64,000 nt of DNA, from contig NZ_JASMWN010000024.1 in NCBI RefSeq assembly GCF_032595355.1, forward strand, positions 3,874-67,873, read 5' to 3'. Source of the stretch: Sedimentitalea todarodis. Its GTDB lineage: Bacteria > Pseudomonadota > Alphaproteobacteria > Rhodobacterales > Rhodobacteraceae. Every line of letters begins with the position of its first letter. Positions within the stretch are counted from its first letter, which is position 1. Of the stretch, positions 16,625-25,616 are shown piece by piece. The position numbers and the translations under genes are program-made. The notes beneath the pieces are model-generated. The model was not told the origin of the DNA. It saw only the letters and a program-made list of their open reading frames with translations, and did no database searches.

Positions 16625-17285
16625 CACGCATCCCCGTCACTTGGGACTAGTTCTGATCGCAGTGCTTGCGGCGCTGCTCACTGGCATGTGGGCCTTGGAT
16701 TATTGGCCGAACATAACCCGGGAAACCATCGAGGGCTGGGTTGATGGTGCCGGTCCTTGGGGGCCACTTCTGATTGTTTTGCTGATGATGGGATCAATCG
16801 TTGCAAGCCCCATTCCCAGTGCCCCGATCGCCCTTGTAAGCGGAGTTGCCTATGGCCACATGGAAGGAGCCATCTATGTAGCCATCGGGTCGGAACTGGG
16901 TGCATTGTCAGCGTTCATCATCGCGCGTTACCTAGGGCGCGTCTACGTCGAGCGATGGCTAGGTAACAAGGCCGCTTATGGTTTGCTCGGGTCTCAAAAT
17001 TTGCTTACTTTGACGGTGTTTGCTTCCCGTCTTTTGCCCTTCATCTCGTTTGATGCAATGAGCTATGCTGCGGGCCTTAGCCGCCTTCACCTTTGGCGCT
17101 TTTTGATTGCAACACTCGCCGGAATTCTTCCCGCGAGCTTCCTGCTCGCGCATATTGGAGCAGAAGCGATGTCAGGGAGTTTCGACGCTGCTGAGTGGGT
17201 CATCGTTGGTCTCGGAGTGATGACAGCAACACCGTTGATTCTGGTGGCGATTTTGCGCCCCTCCGGCCGAAACAAAGCTTCCTGA
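16611..17285 (+). CDS. TVP38/TMEM64-family membrane protein
   Basis: This 224-residue inner-membrane protein belongs to the VTT/DedA-related TVP38/TMEM64 group. It has an N-terminal helix (LGLVLIAVLAALLTGMWAL), then the domain with SIVASPIPSAPIALVSGVAYG, LGALSAFIIARYLGR and the conserved FASRLLPFISFDAMSYAAGLS. The C-terminal helix ends in a basic tail. Members are thought to act as lipid scramblases or transporters. They recur in mercury and copper islands, where their job is not known. It sits between the multicopper oxidase and the Rieske gene. Confidence 0.88.
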   Translation: MRSGNTHPRHLGLVLIAVLAALLTGMWALDYWPNITRETIEGWVDGAGPWGPLLIVLLMMGSIVASPIPSAPIALVSGVAYGHMEGAIYVAIGSELGALSAFIIARYLGRVYVERWLGNKAAYGLLGSQNLLTLTVFASRLLPFISFDAMSYAAGLSRLHLWRFLIATLAGILPASFLLAHIGAEAMSGSFDAAEWVIVGLGVMTATPLILVAILRPSGRNKAS

Positions 17286-17332
17286 GTTTGGATTACCGAC
17301 TAGAGCAACTCCTTCACCCGCCTTGCTCAACA

Positions 17333-17363
17333 TTGACCTTCCCACGCAGGAAGCCCCTAGAGT
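17333..17363 (+). promoter_or_regulatory. CueR-like promoter, probably giving a leaderless mRNA
   Basis: TTGACC (17333-17338) and TAGAGT (17358-17363) are 19 bp apart, around the inverted repeat CTTCC...GGAAG. The Rieske ATG begins at 17370, six bases after the -10, so transcription should start at or next to the ATG. No ribosome site is visible. Confidence 0.7.
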
Positions 17364-17369
17364 CGAATC

Positions 17370-17930
17370 ATGACAGAGTTGCAAACCGAACAGCATCGCC
17401 GGGATTTTCTTTACTATGCGACTGCCGGAGCGGGAGCAGTTGCCACTGGCTCGGCAGTTTGGCCTTTGATCAATCAAATGAATCCATCTGCAGATGTTCG
17501 GGCTCTCTCAAGCATCCGGGTCGACATTTCGGATGTAGAGCCTGGAACACAACTGACAGTAAGTTGGAGGGGCAAACCGGTCTTTATCCGCCACCGAAAT
17601 GAAGAAGAGATCGCTCAGGCGCGCTCCGAGGACGTGTCGTCATTGCCCGATGCAGTGGCTCGAAATCCAAATATTCCTGGTGAAGATCCGGCCACAGACG
17701 AAAATAGAGCACTGCCCGGACATGAGAATTTCTTGGTTATGATTGGTGTTTGCACACATCTCGGTTGTGTGCCCCTCGGTGATGGTGCCGGCGACTTTGG
17801 CGGCTGGTTCTGTCCATGTCATGGATCCCACTATGATACTGCGGGACGTATCCGGAAAGGGCCCGAACCAGAGAACCTTCACATTCCCACATTATCGGTT
17901 TCGGAAGGCATGATATTGACACTGGGCTAG
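17370..17930 (+). CDS. Rieske iron-sulfur protein (orphan bc1-type subunit)
   Basis: This 186-residue protein has a Tat-type leader (RRDFLYYATAGAGAVATG) that also serves as membrane anchor, as in the Rieske subunit of cytochrome bc1. The [2Fe-2S] ligands are complete: CTHLGCVP near residue 128 and CPCHGSHYD near residue 149. The insert EENLHIP-like segment and GPEPENL region match the bc1 group. No cytochrome b or c1 gene is nearby, so this is a lone copy. It has its own CueR-like promoter, which suggests it replaces or supplements the housekeeping subunit under copper stress. That role is inference. Confidence 0.9.
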   Translation: MTELQTEQHRRDFLYYATAGAGAVATGSAVWPLINQMNPSADVRALSSIRVDISDVEPGTQLTVSWRGKPVFIRHRNEEEIAQARSEDVSSLPDAVARNPNIPGEDPATDENRALPGHENFLVMIGVCTHLGCVPLGDGAGDFGGWFCPCHGSHYDTAGRIRKGPEPENLHIPTLSVSEGMILTLG

Positions 17931-18002
17931 CGGGTTTCACGGGCGGAGACCTAAAAATCTCGAACCCGATACGAATTGTTACATATGCATGCTGAGTCTG
18001 CC

Positions 18003-18033
18003 TTGACCTTCCAGCTACTGGAGGAGCTAGTTG
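18003..18033 (+). promoter_or_regulatory. CueR-like copA promoter
   Basis: TTGACC (18003-18008) and TAGTTG (18028-18033) are 19 bp apart. The spacer carries CTTCCAG-CTA-CTGGAGG, a near-perfect dyad like the copA operators of other bacteria. copA starts at 18066. No cueR gene is in the window. An inverted TGTAACAA site (ATTGTTACA) lies just upstream at about 17973. Confidence 0.8.
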
Positions 18034-18065
18034 TATGATCGTCTTGAATATCAAGGATTGAGACG

Positions 18066-20411
18066 ATGAGCACGGATCAAGATCAACACCACAACACCAT
18101 GCAGGCCGCGACCGCTTCGAACGCCACGACAGTGATCGATCCGGTGTGTGGCATGACCGTTGAGGTCAACGAAAATCCCCGGAATACTGAATTTGGAGGG
18201 GAGACCTTCCATTTTTGTTCAGAGAACTGTGAAACGAAGTTTCGCAGCGACCCATATTACTACGCCTCGGGACATGCGCAAAAGGCGCAAACGCATAGCA
18301 AGGCAAGTACTCAATGGACTTGCCCGATGCATCCCGAAATCCTCAGGGACGAGCCTGGCGCGTGCCCGATTTGTGGTATGGCGCTTGAGCCAATGCTCCC
18401 ATCGGATGAGCCGTCCGAAGAACTCTCCGATTTCACGAAGCGCATGTGGATCAGCGCGGCAGCCGCAGTTCCGCTGGTCATCTTGACCATGGGCGAACTG
18501 GTCGGTCTGCCCGTGCGCGCGTGGATCGGTCATCAGAATGCAGTCTACATCGAATTCCTCCTCGCAACGCCGATCATTCTCTGGGCCGCGCTCCCGTTCT
18601 TCAAAAGGGGGTGGGATTCCATAACGACTCTATCTCCAAACATGTGGACGCTTATCGCGCTCGGGGTCGGAGCCGCCTACACCTATTCGCTTGCCGCGAC
18701 CTTCTTGCCTGGAATTTTTCCTTCGGCGTACCAAACCGGCGAAGGCGTCGGCACTTATTACGAAGCCGCAGTTGTGATCGTCACATTGATCTTTGTCGGT
18801 CAGGTGCTTGAATTGCGTGCACGGGAACGAACGGGTGATGCAATCCGCGCCTTGCTTGATCTCGCACCGAAAACAGCCCGCCGTATTATGCCGGACGGGA
18901 CCGAATACGACGCACCGCTGGAGCATATCATTGCTGGCGATACGCTACGCGTGCGACCCGGTGACAGCATCCCAGTGGACGCTGACGTGCTTGAGGGGCG
19001 TTCATCAATCGACGAAAGCATGATTACTGGAGAGCCGCTTCCCGTTGAAAAAACACAAGGGGACCGGGTCACGGGCGGGACGATCAACAAAAACGGCACG
19101 TTGATGGTGAGGGCCACGCAAGTCGGGGCGGACACAGTCCTTTCTCAGATCGTGGATATGGTCGCTGGAGCGAAACGGTCGCGCGCGCCAATTCAGGGAC
19201 TAGCAGACCGTGTGTCGTCAGTATTCGTGCCAACGGTCGTTCTCATTGCGGTCACATCGTTCATCGCTTGGCTCATGTTCGGGCCAGATCCGGCACTTGC
19301 ATTTGCGATAACAGCTGCAGTCTCTGTGCTTATTATCGCCTGCCCTTGCGCATTGGGTCTCGCAACACCGATCTCGATCACCACTGCTGCGGGCCGCGGG
19401 GCACAAGCGGGTGTCTTGATCAAGGATGCAGAGGCACTTGAGCGGATGGCGCGCGTCGATACGGTCATTGTTGATAAGACTGGCACCCTCACCCAAGGGC
19501 GTCCGAAGCTCACAGATTTGGTGGTCACGGGTGGGCACTCTGAAAATGATGTTCTTACCCTTGTTGCAGCCTTAGAACGAGGCTCAGAGCACCCCCTTGC
19601 GGAGGCGATTGTGGAGGGTGCACGAGAGCAAGGCCTGTCGCTTTTTGAAGCAACAAACTTCGAGGCTATCACTGGCAAAGGTGTCAGAGGTCAAGTTGAC
19701 GGCCATGATGTCGCTCTCGGAAATCCAGCAATGATGGACGAAATCAATGTGGACCATTCGGTTGCTGAACATGCTGCAAATGACCTCAGGGCTTCTGGAA
19801 AGACTGCCATGTTCATAGCAGTCGATGGTAGGTTCGCCGGGATCGTGGCAGTCGCTGACCCGATCAAAGAAACCACGGCCGGTGCCATTGACGATCTTCA
19901 TCGCCTCGGGCTCAGGGTCATCATGGCGACTGGTGACAATCAAAAGACGGCGGAAGCCGTCGCTTTGAAGCTTGGAATAGATGAAGTTCATGCAGGGGTT
20001 TTGCCGGAAGACAAGAAAGCCCTGGTGGAAAACTTGAGGCATGAAGGCGCCCAGATTGCCATGGCCGGAGATGGCGTAAACGATGCGCCTGCCCTAGCGG
20101 CTGCCGATGTCGGGATTGCGATGGGTACCGGTGCCGACGTTGCCGTCGAAAGCGCTGGCATCACACTATTGGGAGGCGATCTGGTAGGCATTGTCAGAGC
20201 CCGCAGGCTCGCAAAAGCAACGGTTCGAAATATCAAACAGAACCTATTTTTTGCGTTTGCCTATAACACTGCAGGTGTTCCTGTCGCGGCTGGCATTCTC
20301 TACCCCATTTTCGGGTTGCTTCTTTCGCCAATGATCGCTGCCGCAGCCATGAGCCTGTCGTCAGTATCGGTCATTGCGAATGCGCTTCGATTGCGGCGTG
20401 CCGAACTTTGA
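18066..20411 (+). CDS. copA: Cu(I)-exporting P1B-type ATPase
   Basis: This 781-residue inner-membrane pump exports Cu(I). In place of the usual N-terminal HMA domain it has a YHS domain (DPVCGMTVEVNENPRNTEFG, residues 20-62) and a heavy-metal-binding zinc-ribbon-like segment (TCPMHPEILRDEPGACPICG, about residues 83-115). The core is complete: TGEP loop (MITGEPLPVEK), CPCALG in the sixth helix (Cys about 426), DKTGTLT (D about 470), SEHPLAEAI (HP motif), GDGVNDAPAL, and Tyr-Asn plus MSLSSVSV in the last helices, which define the Cu(I) class. A CueR-like promoter precedes it. Confidence 0.96.
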   Translation: MSTDQDQHHNTMQAATASNATTVIDPVCGMTVEVNENPRNTEFGGETFHFCSENCETKFRSDPYYYASGHAQKAQTHSKASTQWTCPMHPEILRDEPGACPICGMALEPMLPSDEPSEELSDFTKRMWISAAAAVPLVILTMGELVGLPVRAWIGHQNAVYIEFLLATPIILWAALPFFKRGWDSITTLSPNMWTLIALGVGAAYTYSLAATFLPGIFPSAYQTGEGVGTYYEAAVVIVTLIFVGQVLELRARERTGDAIRALLDLAPKTARRIMPDGTEYDAPLEHIIAGDTLRVRPGDSIPVDADVLEGRSSIDESMITGEPLPVEKTQGDRVTGGTINKNGTLMVRATQVGADTVLSQIVDMVAGAKRSRAPIQGLADRVSSVFVPTVVLIAVTSFIAWLMFGPDPALAFAITAAVSVLIIACPCALGLATPISITTAAGRGAQAGVLIKDAEALERMARVDTVIVDKTGTLTQGRPKLTDLVVTGGHSENDVLTLVAALERGSEHPLAEAIVEGAREQGLSLFEATNFEAITGKGVRGQVDGHDVALGNPAMMDEINVDHSVAEHAANDLRASGKTAMFIAVDGRFAGIVAVADPIKETTAGAIDDLHRLGLRVIMATGDNQKTAEAVALKLGIDEVHAGVLPEDKKALVENLRHEGAQIAMAGDGVNDAPALAAADVGIAMGTGADVAVESAGITLLGGDLVGIVRARRLAKATVRNIKQNLFFAFAYNTAGVPVAAGILYPIFGLLLSPMIAAAAMSLSSVSVIANALRLRRAEL

Positions 20412-20571
20412 CCCCTGTATGCGAAATTGTCATCAGATTCTTGAGCTTTCCACCAAGCCGCAACTCAAGAAGGACAGGTCCAATCCCGCCTTCATGGTCC
20501 AGATTGCCATTGTGCGGCACAATAGCTCTAAGTATCTGTGGTGCAGGAAAGCCGGATTGCCTTCATTTCAT

Positions 20572-23052
20572 TCAGTTGCGCTGTGGCAGCAGACTTGTCG
20601 TTCCCACCGACCCGGCATTCACGAGTTGTCGCTCAAGATACATAGGGACATACTCTCCACGCCGCCACAATCGACCAAGATCATCGTAAAAGCGGCTGAG
20701 AAAATGGCCCGACTGTCCGGTTGATGCTATGTATACCGAACTGTTTGGATCAGAAAGGTCATAGACCCCACGGAAAGTCGATCCAAAATCAGCCTGGAAC
20801 GGGTCCTCGGATGCACCCGCAGAAAATCCAAGGAAAAGAGTGGTGTCGCCGCCTGAGAACGGAAGTCGAATGTTTGACATGAAACTGAAACCTCGAGACC
20901 AACTCAGGATAGGATGATCAAGTGCGGTTTGATGGGCATCTCCCCACCTCAAAGTACTCAAATCGCCACGCCCAAATGTTTCTTCGAGCCATAACAGTGA
21001 ATCGTCGAGCGCGAGGCTAGCGATCTGATCACAGGTCTCGATTTCTTCCGATTGAACTACGTCGCACCAGATTGAGGCACCATCGACATCGCGGAACACG
21101 CGCTCGAGAAAAAGTGTCTGAATGACAGGCAATCCCTCAGCCATTTTGCTCAACTCGTCGTTTATCAACCGTTGCTGGAGGGCGCGCATCCAAGCGGTAT
21201 AGATCAGGGGTTCCGCCATGTGCTCGTTCATGTCGCCGTTCCAATCTGCCAGCATTTGCAGAGCTTCGGCACGCCGTCGGGCAAGAGTTCCTTGGGGCGC
21301 GGGTGGTTCTGAAAACCACAAGTTCTTGGCGATGAGTGGCAACAGGCCCCTTGCGGCCGGACTGATAGTGTCTTGCTGATACTCAACGAAACCGTCCCGG
21401 GTGTGGACGTCGCGCGCCTCAAGCAGCCTCGTAAGGCGACCTAACCTAAAGCTTCGTCCGTCTGCCCAAACAAATTCGGGAGAGGGCGCTTGATTGTCTA
21501 TGTCGCGATCAATTTGTGTCTGGGAGTTTGGATCGGATAACTCGGCGTCCTCCGAGGTGTCACCTGGGCCAGTCTCAAGCCAGCGGCTTTCCGACAGCCA
21601 TCCAGGTGCTGGCATAGACCCCGCAAACGCATTTCGAGGATCTCGAATTGGTTGGACGCCAACAAACTGACTTGCGAGATTTTCCTCGTCTGCAATGATC
21701 ATCTTCATAGCGGGTGCGATGAAGGATCGCATTGCCAAGAACCCTTGATCTGTACTCTTTGCAGTCATCAAACCCATGAGCGCACTTATGGAAGTGTCAT
21801 TTGTGGACAGGCCGGTCCATGCCAGAGAGGCAATGTGCCCTTCTGGAATGACCGACGATAAACCGAACAAGTCAGATTGAACGATCGGACCGTTTTCGCT
21901 TCGCTCCAAGCGAATAGTCACGGGCGCTTCGCCCCGAATGCGTATAACGGAGGGGCGCGAAACGATTGGCCGGGGTCCCGCCGGTGTCAGTACCTCACGA
22001 GAGCCTGTGTCGAGTAGCTTCTCAATAAAAAGATCCTGGTCGTCGATGTTCGATGTGGTTCCAGACCATGCCAGACTGCTGTTACGACCTGACAGTATGA
22101 CCGGCAACCCAGGTATTGTCGCACCGATGACGCCACCGACTTGAAGCTCCAACCCAGCGAGGTACCAGAGCGAAGGTATGGCCAACTGAGTGTCGAAAAT
22201 ACCGGCAACTACCGCGTTGCCTGAAACGGTTCGGTTGCGGGTGGCAGCCCAGGCAAGCATCGACGAATTGAGATTGGGACTTCTAAGAGGCGACAATCTG
22301 CTCAGTTCAGCGGGTTCAAATCGAATGGCGCCGAGACGAGCATTCGGAAACTGGTCAAAGTACCTTGGTATGTTGCGATCATCATTGGCAAATGACGCCG
22401 GGAGAAGATCAGAAACGCGTGCGGGGGGAATGAGCATAGAGAGGCGAGCCCTCAAAACCTCTTCTTGGAATTGACCCGAGCTCTGTAACGCAAAAAGCTT
22501 GAGAATTGCGATGCTGTCCTCTGGTCTCCATGGCGCGATGGAGCTTTCAAACAGAAAGAATTCTGGTGCACCTCGCCCCAACGCACCTTTGTTGATTTCC
22601 TCAATCCACGCATTCACCCCTTCCGCATAGGCGTTGAGAGCTTCACGCGTTTTGTCGTCCTGGGCGGAAAGCGAAGAACGAGCGGCCTCGGCCAGATCAA
22701 GTCTGCGCATGAAATCGTCATAGGCCAAAGTGCTTCGTCCGAAGAGTTCAGATAGGCGTCCTTGGGCAATTCTTCTTAGAAGGGTCATTTGCCACAGCCT
22801 GTCTTGCGCGTGAGCGACTCCAAGCCCAAAAAAGACATCGGGGTCGTTCGTTCCAAAAATGTGTGGAACTGCGTAAGCGTCTCTCACGATATCGACCGGT
22901 GCCGATAGACCCTCAACATTGAAACTTGCCGTGTAGTCTGGAATTGATCGAGTCATCAGCCAAATCGCCAATACGATCGCAACTATTGTTATGATTGCTG
23001 CGGCGATGAACCCTCTAAGCAAGAGTCGGAATAGACGTCTCATCCGTACCAT
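20572..23052 (-). CDS. Penicillin acylase-family N-terminal nucleophile hydrolase
   Basis: This 826-residue precursor starts with a membrane or signal segment (FIAAAIITIVAIVLAIWLM). The alpha chain contains the family motif PHIFGTNDPDVFFGLGVAHA and QDRLWQM. A linker ends before NLNSSMLAWAATRN near residue 263, where a Ser would become the catalytic N-terminus of the beta chain after self-cleavage. The oxyanion Asn region (SGRNSSLAWSGTTSNIDDQD) is also visible. Family members hydrolyse penicillins, cephalosporins or acyl-homoserine lactones; the substrate here is unknown. It is convergent with copA and not obviously metal-linked. An ATG at 23043 is an equally good start. Confidence 0.9.
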   Translation of the reverse strand: MVRMRRLFRLLLRGFIAAAIITIVAIVLAIWLMTRSIPDYTASFNVEGLSAPVDIVRDAYAVPHIFGTNDPDVFFGLGVAHAQDRLWQMTLLRRIAQGRLSELFGRSTLAYDDFMRRLDLAEAARSSLSAQDDKTREALNAYAEGVNAWIEEINKGALGRGAPEFFLFESSIAPWRPEDSIAILKLFALQSSGQFQEEVLRARLSMLIPPARVSDLLPASFANDDRNIPRYFDQFPNARLGAIRFEPAELSRLSPLRSPNLNSSMLAWAATRNRTVSGNAVVAGIFDTQLAIPSLWYLAGLELQVGGVIGATIPGLPVILSGRNSSLAWSGTTSNIDDQDLFIEKLLDTGSREVLTPAGPRPIVSRPSVIRIRGEAPVTIRLERSENGPIVQSDLFGLSSVIPEGHIASLAWTGLSTNDTSISALMGLMTAKSTDQGFLAMRSFIAPAMKMIIADEENLASQFVGVQPIRDPRNAFAGSMPAPGWLSESRWLETGPGDTSEDAELSDPNSQTQIDRDIDNQAPSPEFVWADGRSFRLGRLTRLLEARDVHTRDGFVEYQQDTISPAARGLLPLIAKNLWFSEPPAPQGTLARRRAEALQMLADWNGDMNEHMAEPLIYTAWMRALQQRLINDELSKMAEGLPVIQTLFLERVFRDVDGASIWCDVVQSEEIETCDQIASLALDDSLLWLEETFGRGDLSTLRWGDAHQTALDHPILSWSRGFSFMSNIRLPFSGGDTTLFLGFSAGASEDPFQADFGSTFRGVYDLSDPNSSVYIASTGQSGHFLSRFYDDLGRLWRRGEYVPMYLERQLVNAGSVGTTSLLPQRN

Positions 23053-23194
23053 GTCCGCTGAGGGTAGCTTCGCAGAACATTCTTCGTTTCAGTAAAGCGC
23101 GTACCGAAACAGGTCGACTTCCAGTCCTTTTTATACGCGAGGTCACAGCTCCGTCTTGAAGATCGGGCGTCGGCTGGCGGATTCAAAATGGCTA

Positions 23195-23332
23195 TTACTT
23201 CCGGTTTCGGCCGTTCCATCGCTTGCAGACCCAAACGACGCAAAACAGAGCCAAAATTACGGCGAATACTAAAGCCGCCCATGTGATGCCAATAGAGAAT
23301 ATGGTTGTCGTCCCGTCGCTGTCACCTTGCAT
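23195..23332 (-). CDS. Small single-helix membrane protein
   Basis: This 45-codon frame starts at the ATG at 23330-23332 with a strong ribosome site (TTGGAGG) upstream. The product has a polar start (MQGDSDGTTT), one membrane helix (WAALVFAVILALFCVVWV) and a basic end (CKRWNGRNRK). It lies between the acylase and an L,D-transpeptidase on the same strand. No function is known. It is the best-supported frame in the 430 bp between those genes; the rest of that stretch shows no clear feature. Confidence 0.6.
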   Translation of the reverse strand: MQGDSDGTTTIFSIGITWAALVFAVILALFCVVWVCKRWNGRNRK

Positions 23333-23484
23333 CGACTTCTGCCTCCAAGAAAAAGGTAGAGCAACGTCGATCCACGGCAGTTTCTATCATGAACCCTTGG
23401 CTGTTTCGCCGTGCATACGATCTTTGGAATACACTTCAGATTGGCGGCCAAAAGGCCCGCCGCTGTCACGGGACAATCAGTGAA

Positions 23485-24063
23485 CTAAAAAAGTCTGACT
23501 TGGGTGCCGACTTCCGCCAGATCGAACAACTCTGCGATATGCTCGTTGTACAGCCCAATGCACCCATTGGAAGACTGACGCCCGATCTTGCGTGTGTCGC
23601 CGGTCCCGTGGACACGGTAATATTGCCAGGAAAGATAGAGCGCGTGTGTGCCGAGAGGGTTGTCCGGGCCCGGTGGCCAGTAGTCAGGCCATTCAGGATT
23701 ACGCTCCTTCATCGAAGGTGTCGGTCTCCAACTCGGACCTTCTACTTTTTGAACGACCCTTGTGTATCCCCGCCGGGTCAACTCTTCTGATTGAGGCACG
23801 CTCGACGGGTAGAGCTTGTAAATACTTTCGTCCTCAGACCAGAACTGAACGGCTCTTGAATTGATGTCGCAGAGGATCGCCCCATGCTCGAGATTATCAA
23901 AGTGGTCTTGCCATGGCTGAGCGCTGAAGGACGAGATATTCCTGCGTACCGCCGTTCCGGTCGGTTGCTCCACAGACTGGGCCTTTACCAAGGCCGGAAG
24001 TCCGATGACGGCGGCGGCTGTTGTTGACAGAAACTGCCTGCGGTTTTTAATTATTCTGCTCAC
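23485..24063 (-). CDS. L,D-transpeptidase (YkuD family), metal-promoter copy
   Basis: This 192-residue protein has a Tat-type leader (NRRQFLSTTAAAVIGLPALV). The YkuD core has NPLGTHALYLSWQYYRVHG and then TGDTRKIGRQSSNGCIGL with the catalytic Cys. It is close to the copy at 724-1290, sharing the RRNISSF/RRNMSSF and WQDHFDNL/WQDHFDRL stretches. A MerR-type promoter with a nearly perfect dyad lies 22 bp upstream (24085-24115), so this peptidoglycan crosslinking enzyme is probably induced by metal. GGAGGAAAG precedes the start. Confidence 0.93.
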   Translation of the reverse strand: MSRIIKNRRQFLSTTAAAVIGLPALVKAQSVEQPTGTAVRRNISSFSAQPWQDHFDNLEHGAILCDINSRAVQFWSEDESIYKLYPSSVPQSEELTRRGYTRVVQKVEGPSWRPTPSMKERNPEWPDYWPPGPDNPLGTHALYLSWQYYRVHGTGDTRKIGRQSSNGCIGLYNEHIAELFDLAEVGTQVRLF

Positions 24064-24084
24064 AGCTTTCCTCCATTTTTTTGA

Positions 24085-24115
24085 GTCGTAAGACCTCTAG
24101 TAGCTAGAGGGTCAA
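24085..24115 (-). promoter_or_regulatory. MerR-type promoter of L,D-transpeptidase
   Basis: On the minus strand TTGACC (24110-24115) and TACGAC (24085-24090) flank a 19-bp spacer containing CCTCTAG-CTA-CTAGAGG. The dyad is shared, with small changes, by the promoters at 29807, 43575, 50006 and 51259. The transpeptidase gene starts at 24063. Confidence 0.8.
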
Positions 24116-24147
24116 GCGATCCGGGAATGACATTTTTGTGAAGCGAT

Positions 24148-24699
24148 TTAGAGAAAGCGACGGGTTGAAGCCCGATACTCTTCAAATTCAGAACCGTACA
24201 GGTCCTTTAGCCACGGCTCTTCTGCGAATGGCGCGGCAATCAAAACAAGGATGGCCGCTGTTCCTACAATGAGAGCCGAGGGTGAAGACGTAAGGATCAT
24301 CCATCCACCGACGATTGCCATATCCGCCATGTATTGAGGGTTTCGAGAGTAGCGATACATGCCGGTAGTCTTCAACGTGCCTTTAGCTCCACCAGTTTGC
24401 GCTATCCCGAAATGAGCGACTTCAGTCCAGACGACAAAATTGCCAAACAGAATGAGAGGTATCCCAACCCCGAACCGGAGCCAGTTGGGAAACGCCAAAA
24501 TGCCCCACCCCAAGACGCCAAGCACAATGAATACGCCAAACAACGAAAACGTTGGCACCCAGACCAGAATTGGAGTGATCGCCGTGTAACGTTGGGGCGG
24601 CCAGATACGGCGCTTTGGGGAAACAATTGACCAAAGGATCGAAGCCAGTGTTGCTGCAGCAATTCCTAGACCAGAAAGAACAAGCGTAGTTTCCATCAT
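24148..24699 (-). CDS. Isoprenylcysteine carboxyl methyltransferase-family membrane protein
   Basis: This 183-residue membrane protein has four to five helices and the family C-terminal signature: GTLKTTGMYRYSRNPQYMAD near residue 113 and EEPWLKDLYGSEFEEYRAST near residue 160. These bind S-adenosylmethionine in the ICMT/PEMT superfamily. The methyl acceptor in bacteria is not known. It overlaps the CDF exporter gene by 4 bp and is third in the transglutaminase-CDF-methyltransferase operon. Relatives often lie beside CDF or Czc genes. Confidence 0.85.
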   Translation of the reverse strand: MMETTLVLSGLGIAAATLASILWSIVSPKRRIWPPQRYTAITPILVWVPTFSLFGVFIVLGVLGWGILAFPNWLRFGVGIPLILFGNFVVWTEVAHFGIAQTGGAKGTLKTTGMYRYSRNPQYMADMAIVGGWMILTSSPSALIVGTAAILVLIAAPFAEEPWLKDLYGSEFEEYRASTRRFL

Positions 24700-25616
24700 G
24701 CTTTTGTCTGCTCGTGTCCATAGAGTTGTGCGCTCTCATGAGCATTCTCCAAGTCTTCGAATTCGAGCGTGGAGTGCCGGATGCCGAACTCTTCGGCGAG
24801 ACGCGCCTTTATGGCAGCTTTGATCCCTTCGCCGGATGAGCCATCGATGGTCACTATATGGCAATCCAGCGCCGCCTCGTTCTCTTGCATCTGCCAAAGA
24901 TGAACGTGGTGGACGTCATGGACCCCGTCGACGTCTCTGATTGCGGCAACAATTGCGTCATTGTCGAGGTCAGGTGGACTTCCCAGCATCAGGATGCGAA
25001 TGGGTCCGCCGATTTCAGTTAGAGCGAGGTAAAGGATGTAGAGCGCGATGCCGATCGTGATCGCCGGATCGACCCACCACATATTATAGAGCAGGATGAG
25101 CGAGCCGCCGATGATCACCGCAACAGAGGCCAGTGCGTCTGACAGATTGTGCAGGAAAAGCGCCCGGATGTTCACGCTGCCCTTTTGCATCGAATACGTC
25201 AGCAGCGCTGTCAGCGTGTCGACGACCAGCGCCACTGAGCCCAGGATCACCACAGTCCAACCGGCCACTTCGGTCGGTTCGATCATGCGCATCCCGCCCT
25301 CGTAAATGAGATAGATACCGACGAGGATGAGGGTGGTGTAGTTGATCAAGGCAGCCACAACTTCAATCCGGCCATAGCCAAAAGTCATGCGCTTGTCGGC
25401 GGGTCTTCGGGATATCTTTCGGGCTGCGAACGCGATTACCAGAGACGCCATGTCTGAGAAGTTGTGCAGTGCATCCGCTATGAGAGCGAGGCTGCCAGAG
25501 AGGATGCCGCCCACAATCTGTACAACCGTCAGAAGTGCGTTGGCCCAGATAGCGATGGAGACACGGCGGTCGCCTGACGCGGGATCAATATGCGCGTGGC
25601 CGTGATCATGAGGCAT
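24696..25616 (-). CDS. CzcD-type cation diffusion facilitator
   Basis: This protein of about 306 residues exports Zn, Cd or Co in exchange for protons. It has an N-terminal His-rich start (MPHDHGHAHID), six helices, both metal-site motifs (ADALHNFSD in helix 2, LHNLSDALAS in helix 5), and a cytoplasmic domain with VDGVHDVHHVHLWQM and FGIRHSTLEFE. The ATG at 25614-25616 was chosen; the longer frame to 25673 lies inside the transglutaminase gene. It overlaps that gene by 11 bp and the methyltransferase gene by 4 bp. Confidence 0.93.
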   Translation of the reverse strand: MPHDHGHAHIDPASGDRRVSIAIWANALLTVVQIVGGILSGSLALIADALHNFSDMASLVIAFAARKISRRPADKRMTFGYGRIEVVAALINYTTLILVGIYLIYEGGMRMIEPTEVAGWTVVILGSVALVVDTLTALLTYSMQKGSVNIRALFLHNLSDALASVAVIIGGSLILLYNMWWVDPAITIGIALYILYLALTEIGGPIRILMLGSPPDLDNDAIVAAIRDVDGVHDVHHVHLWQMQENEAALDCHIVTIDGSSGEGIKAAIKARLAEEFGIRHSTLEFEDLENAHESAQLYGHEQTKA

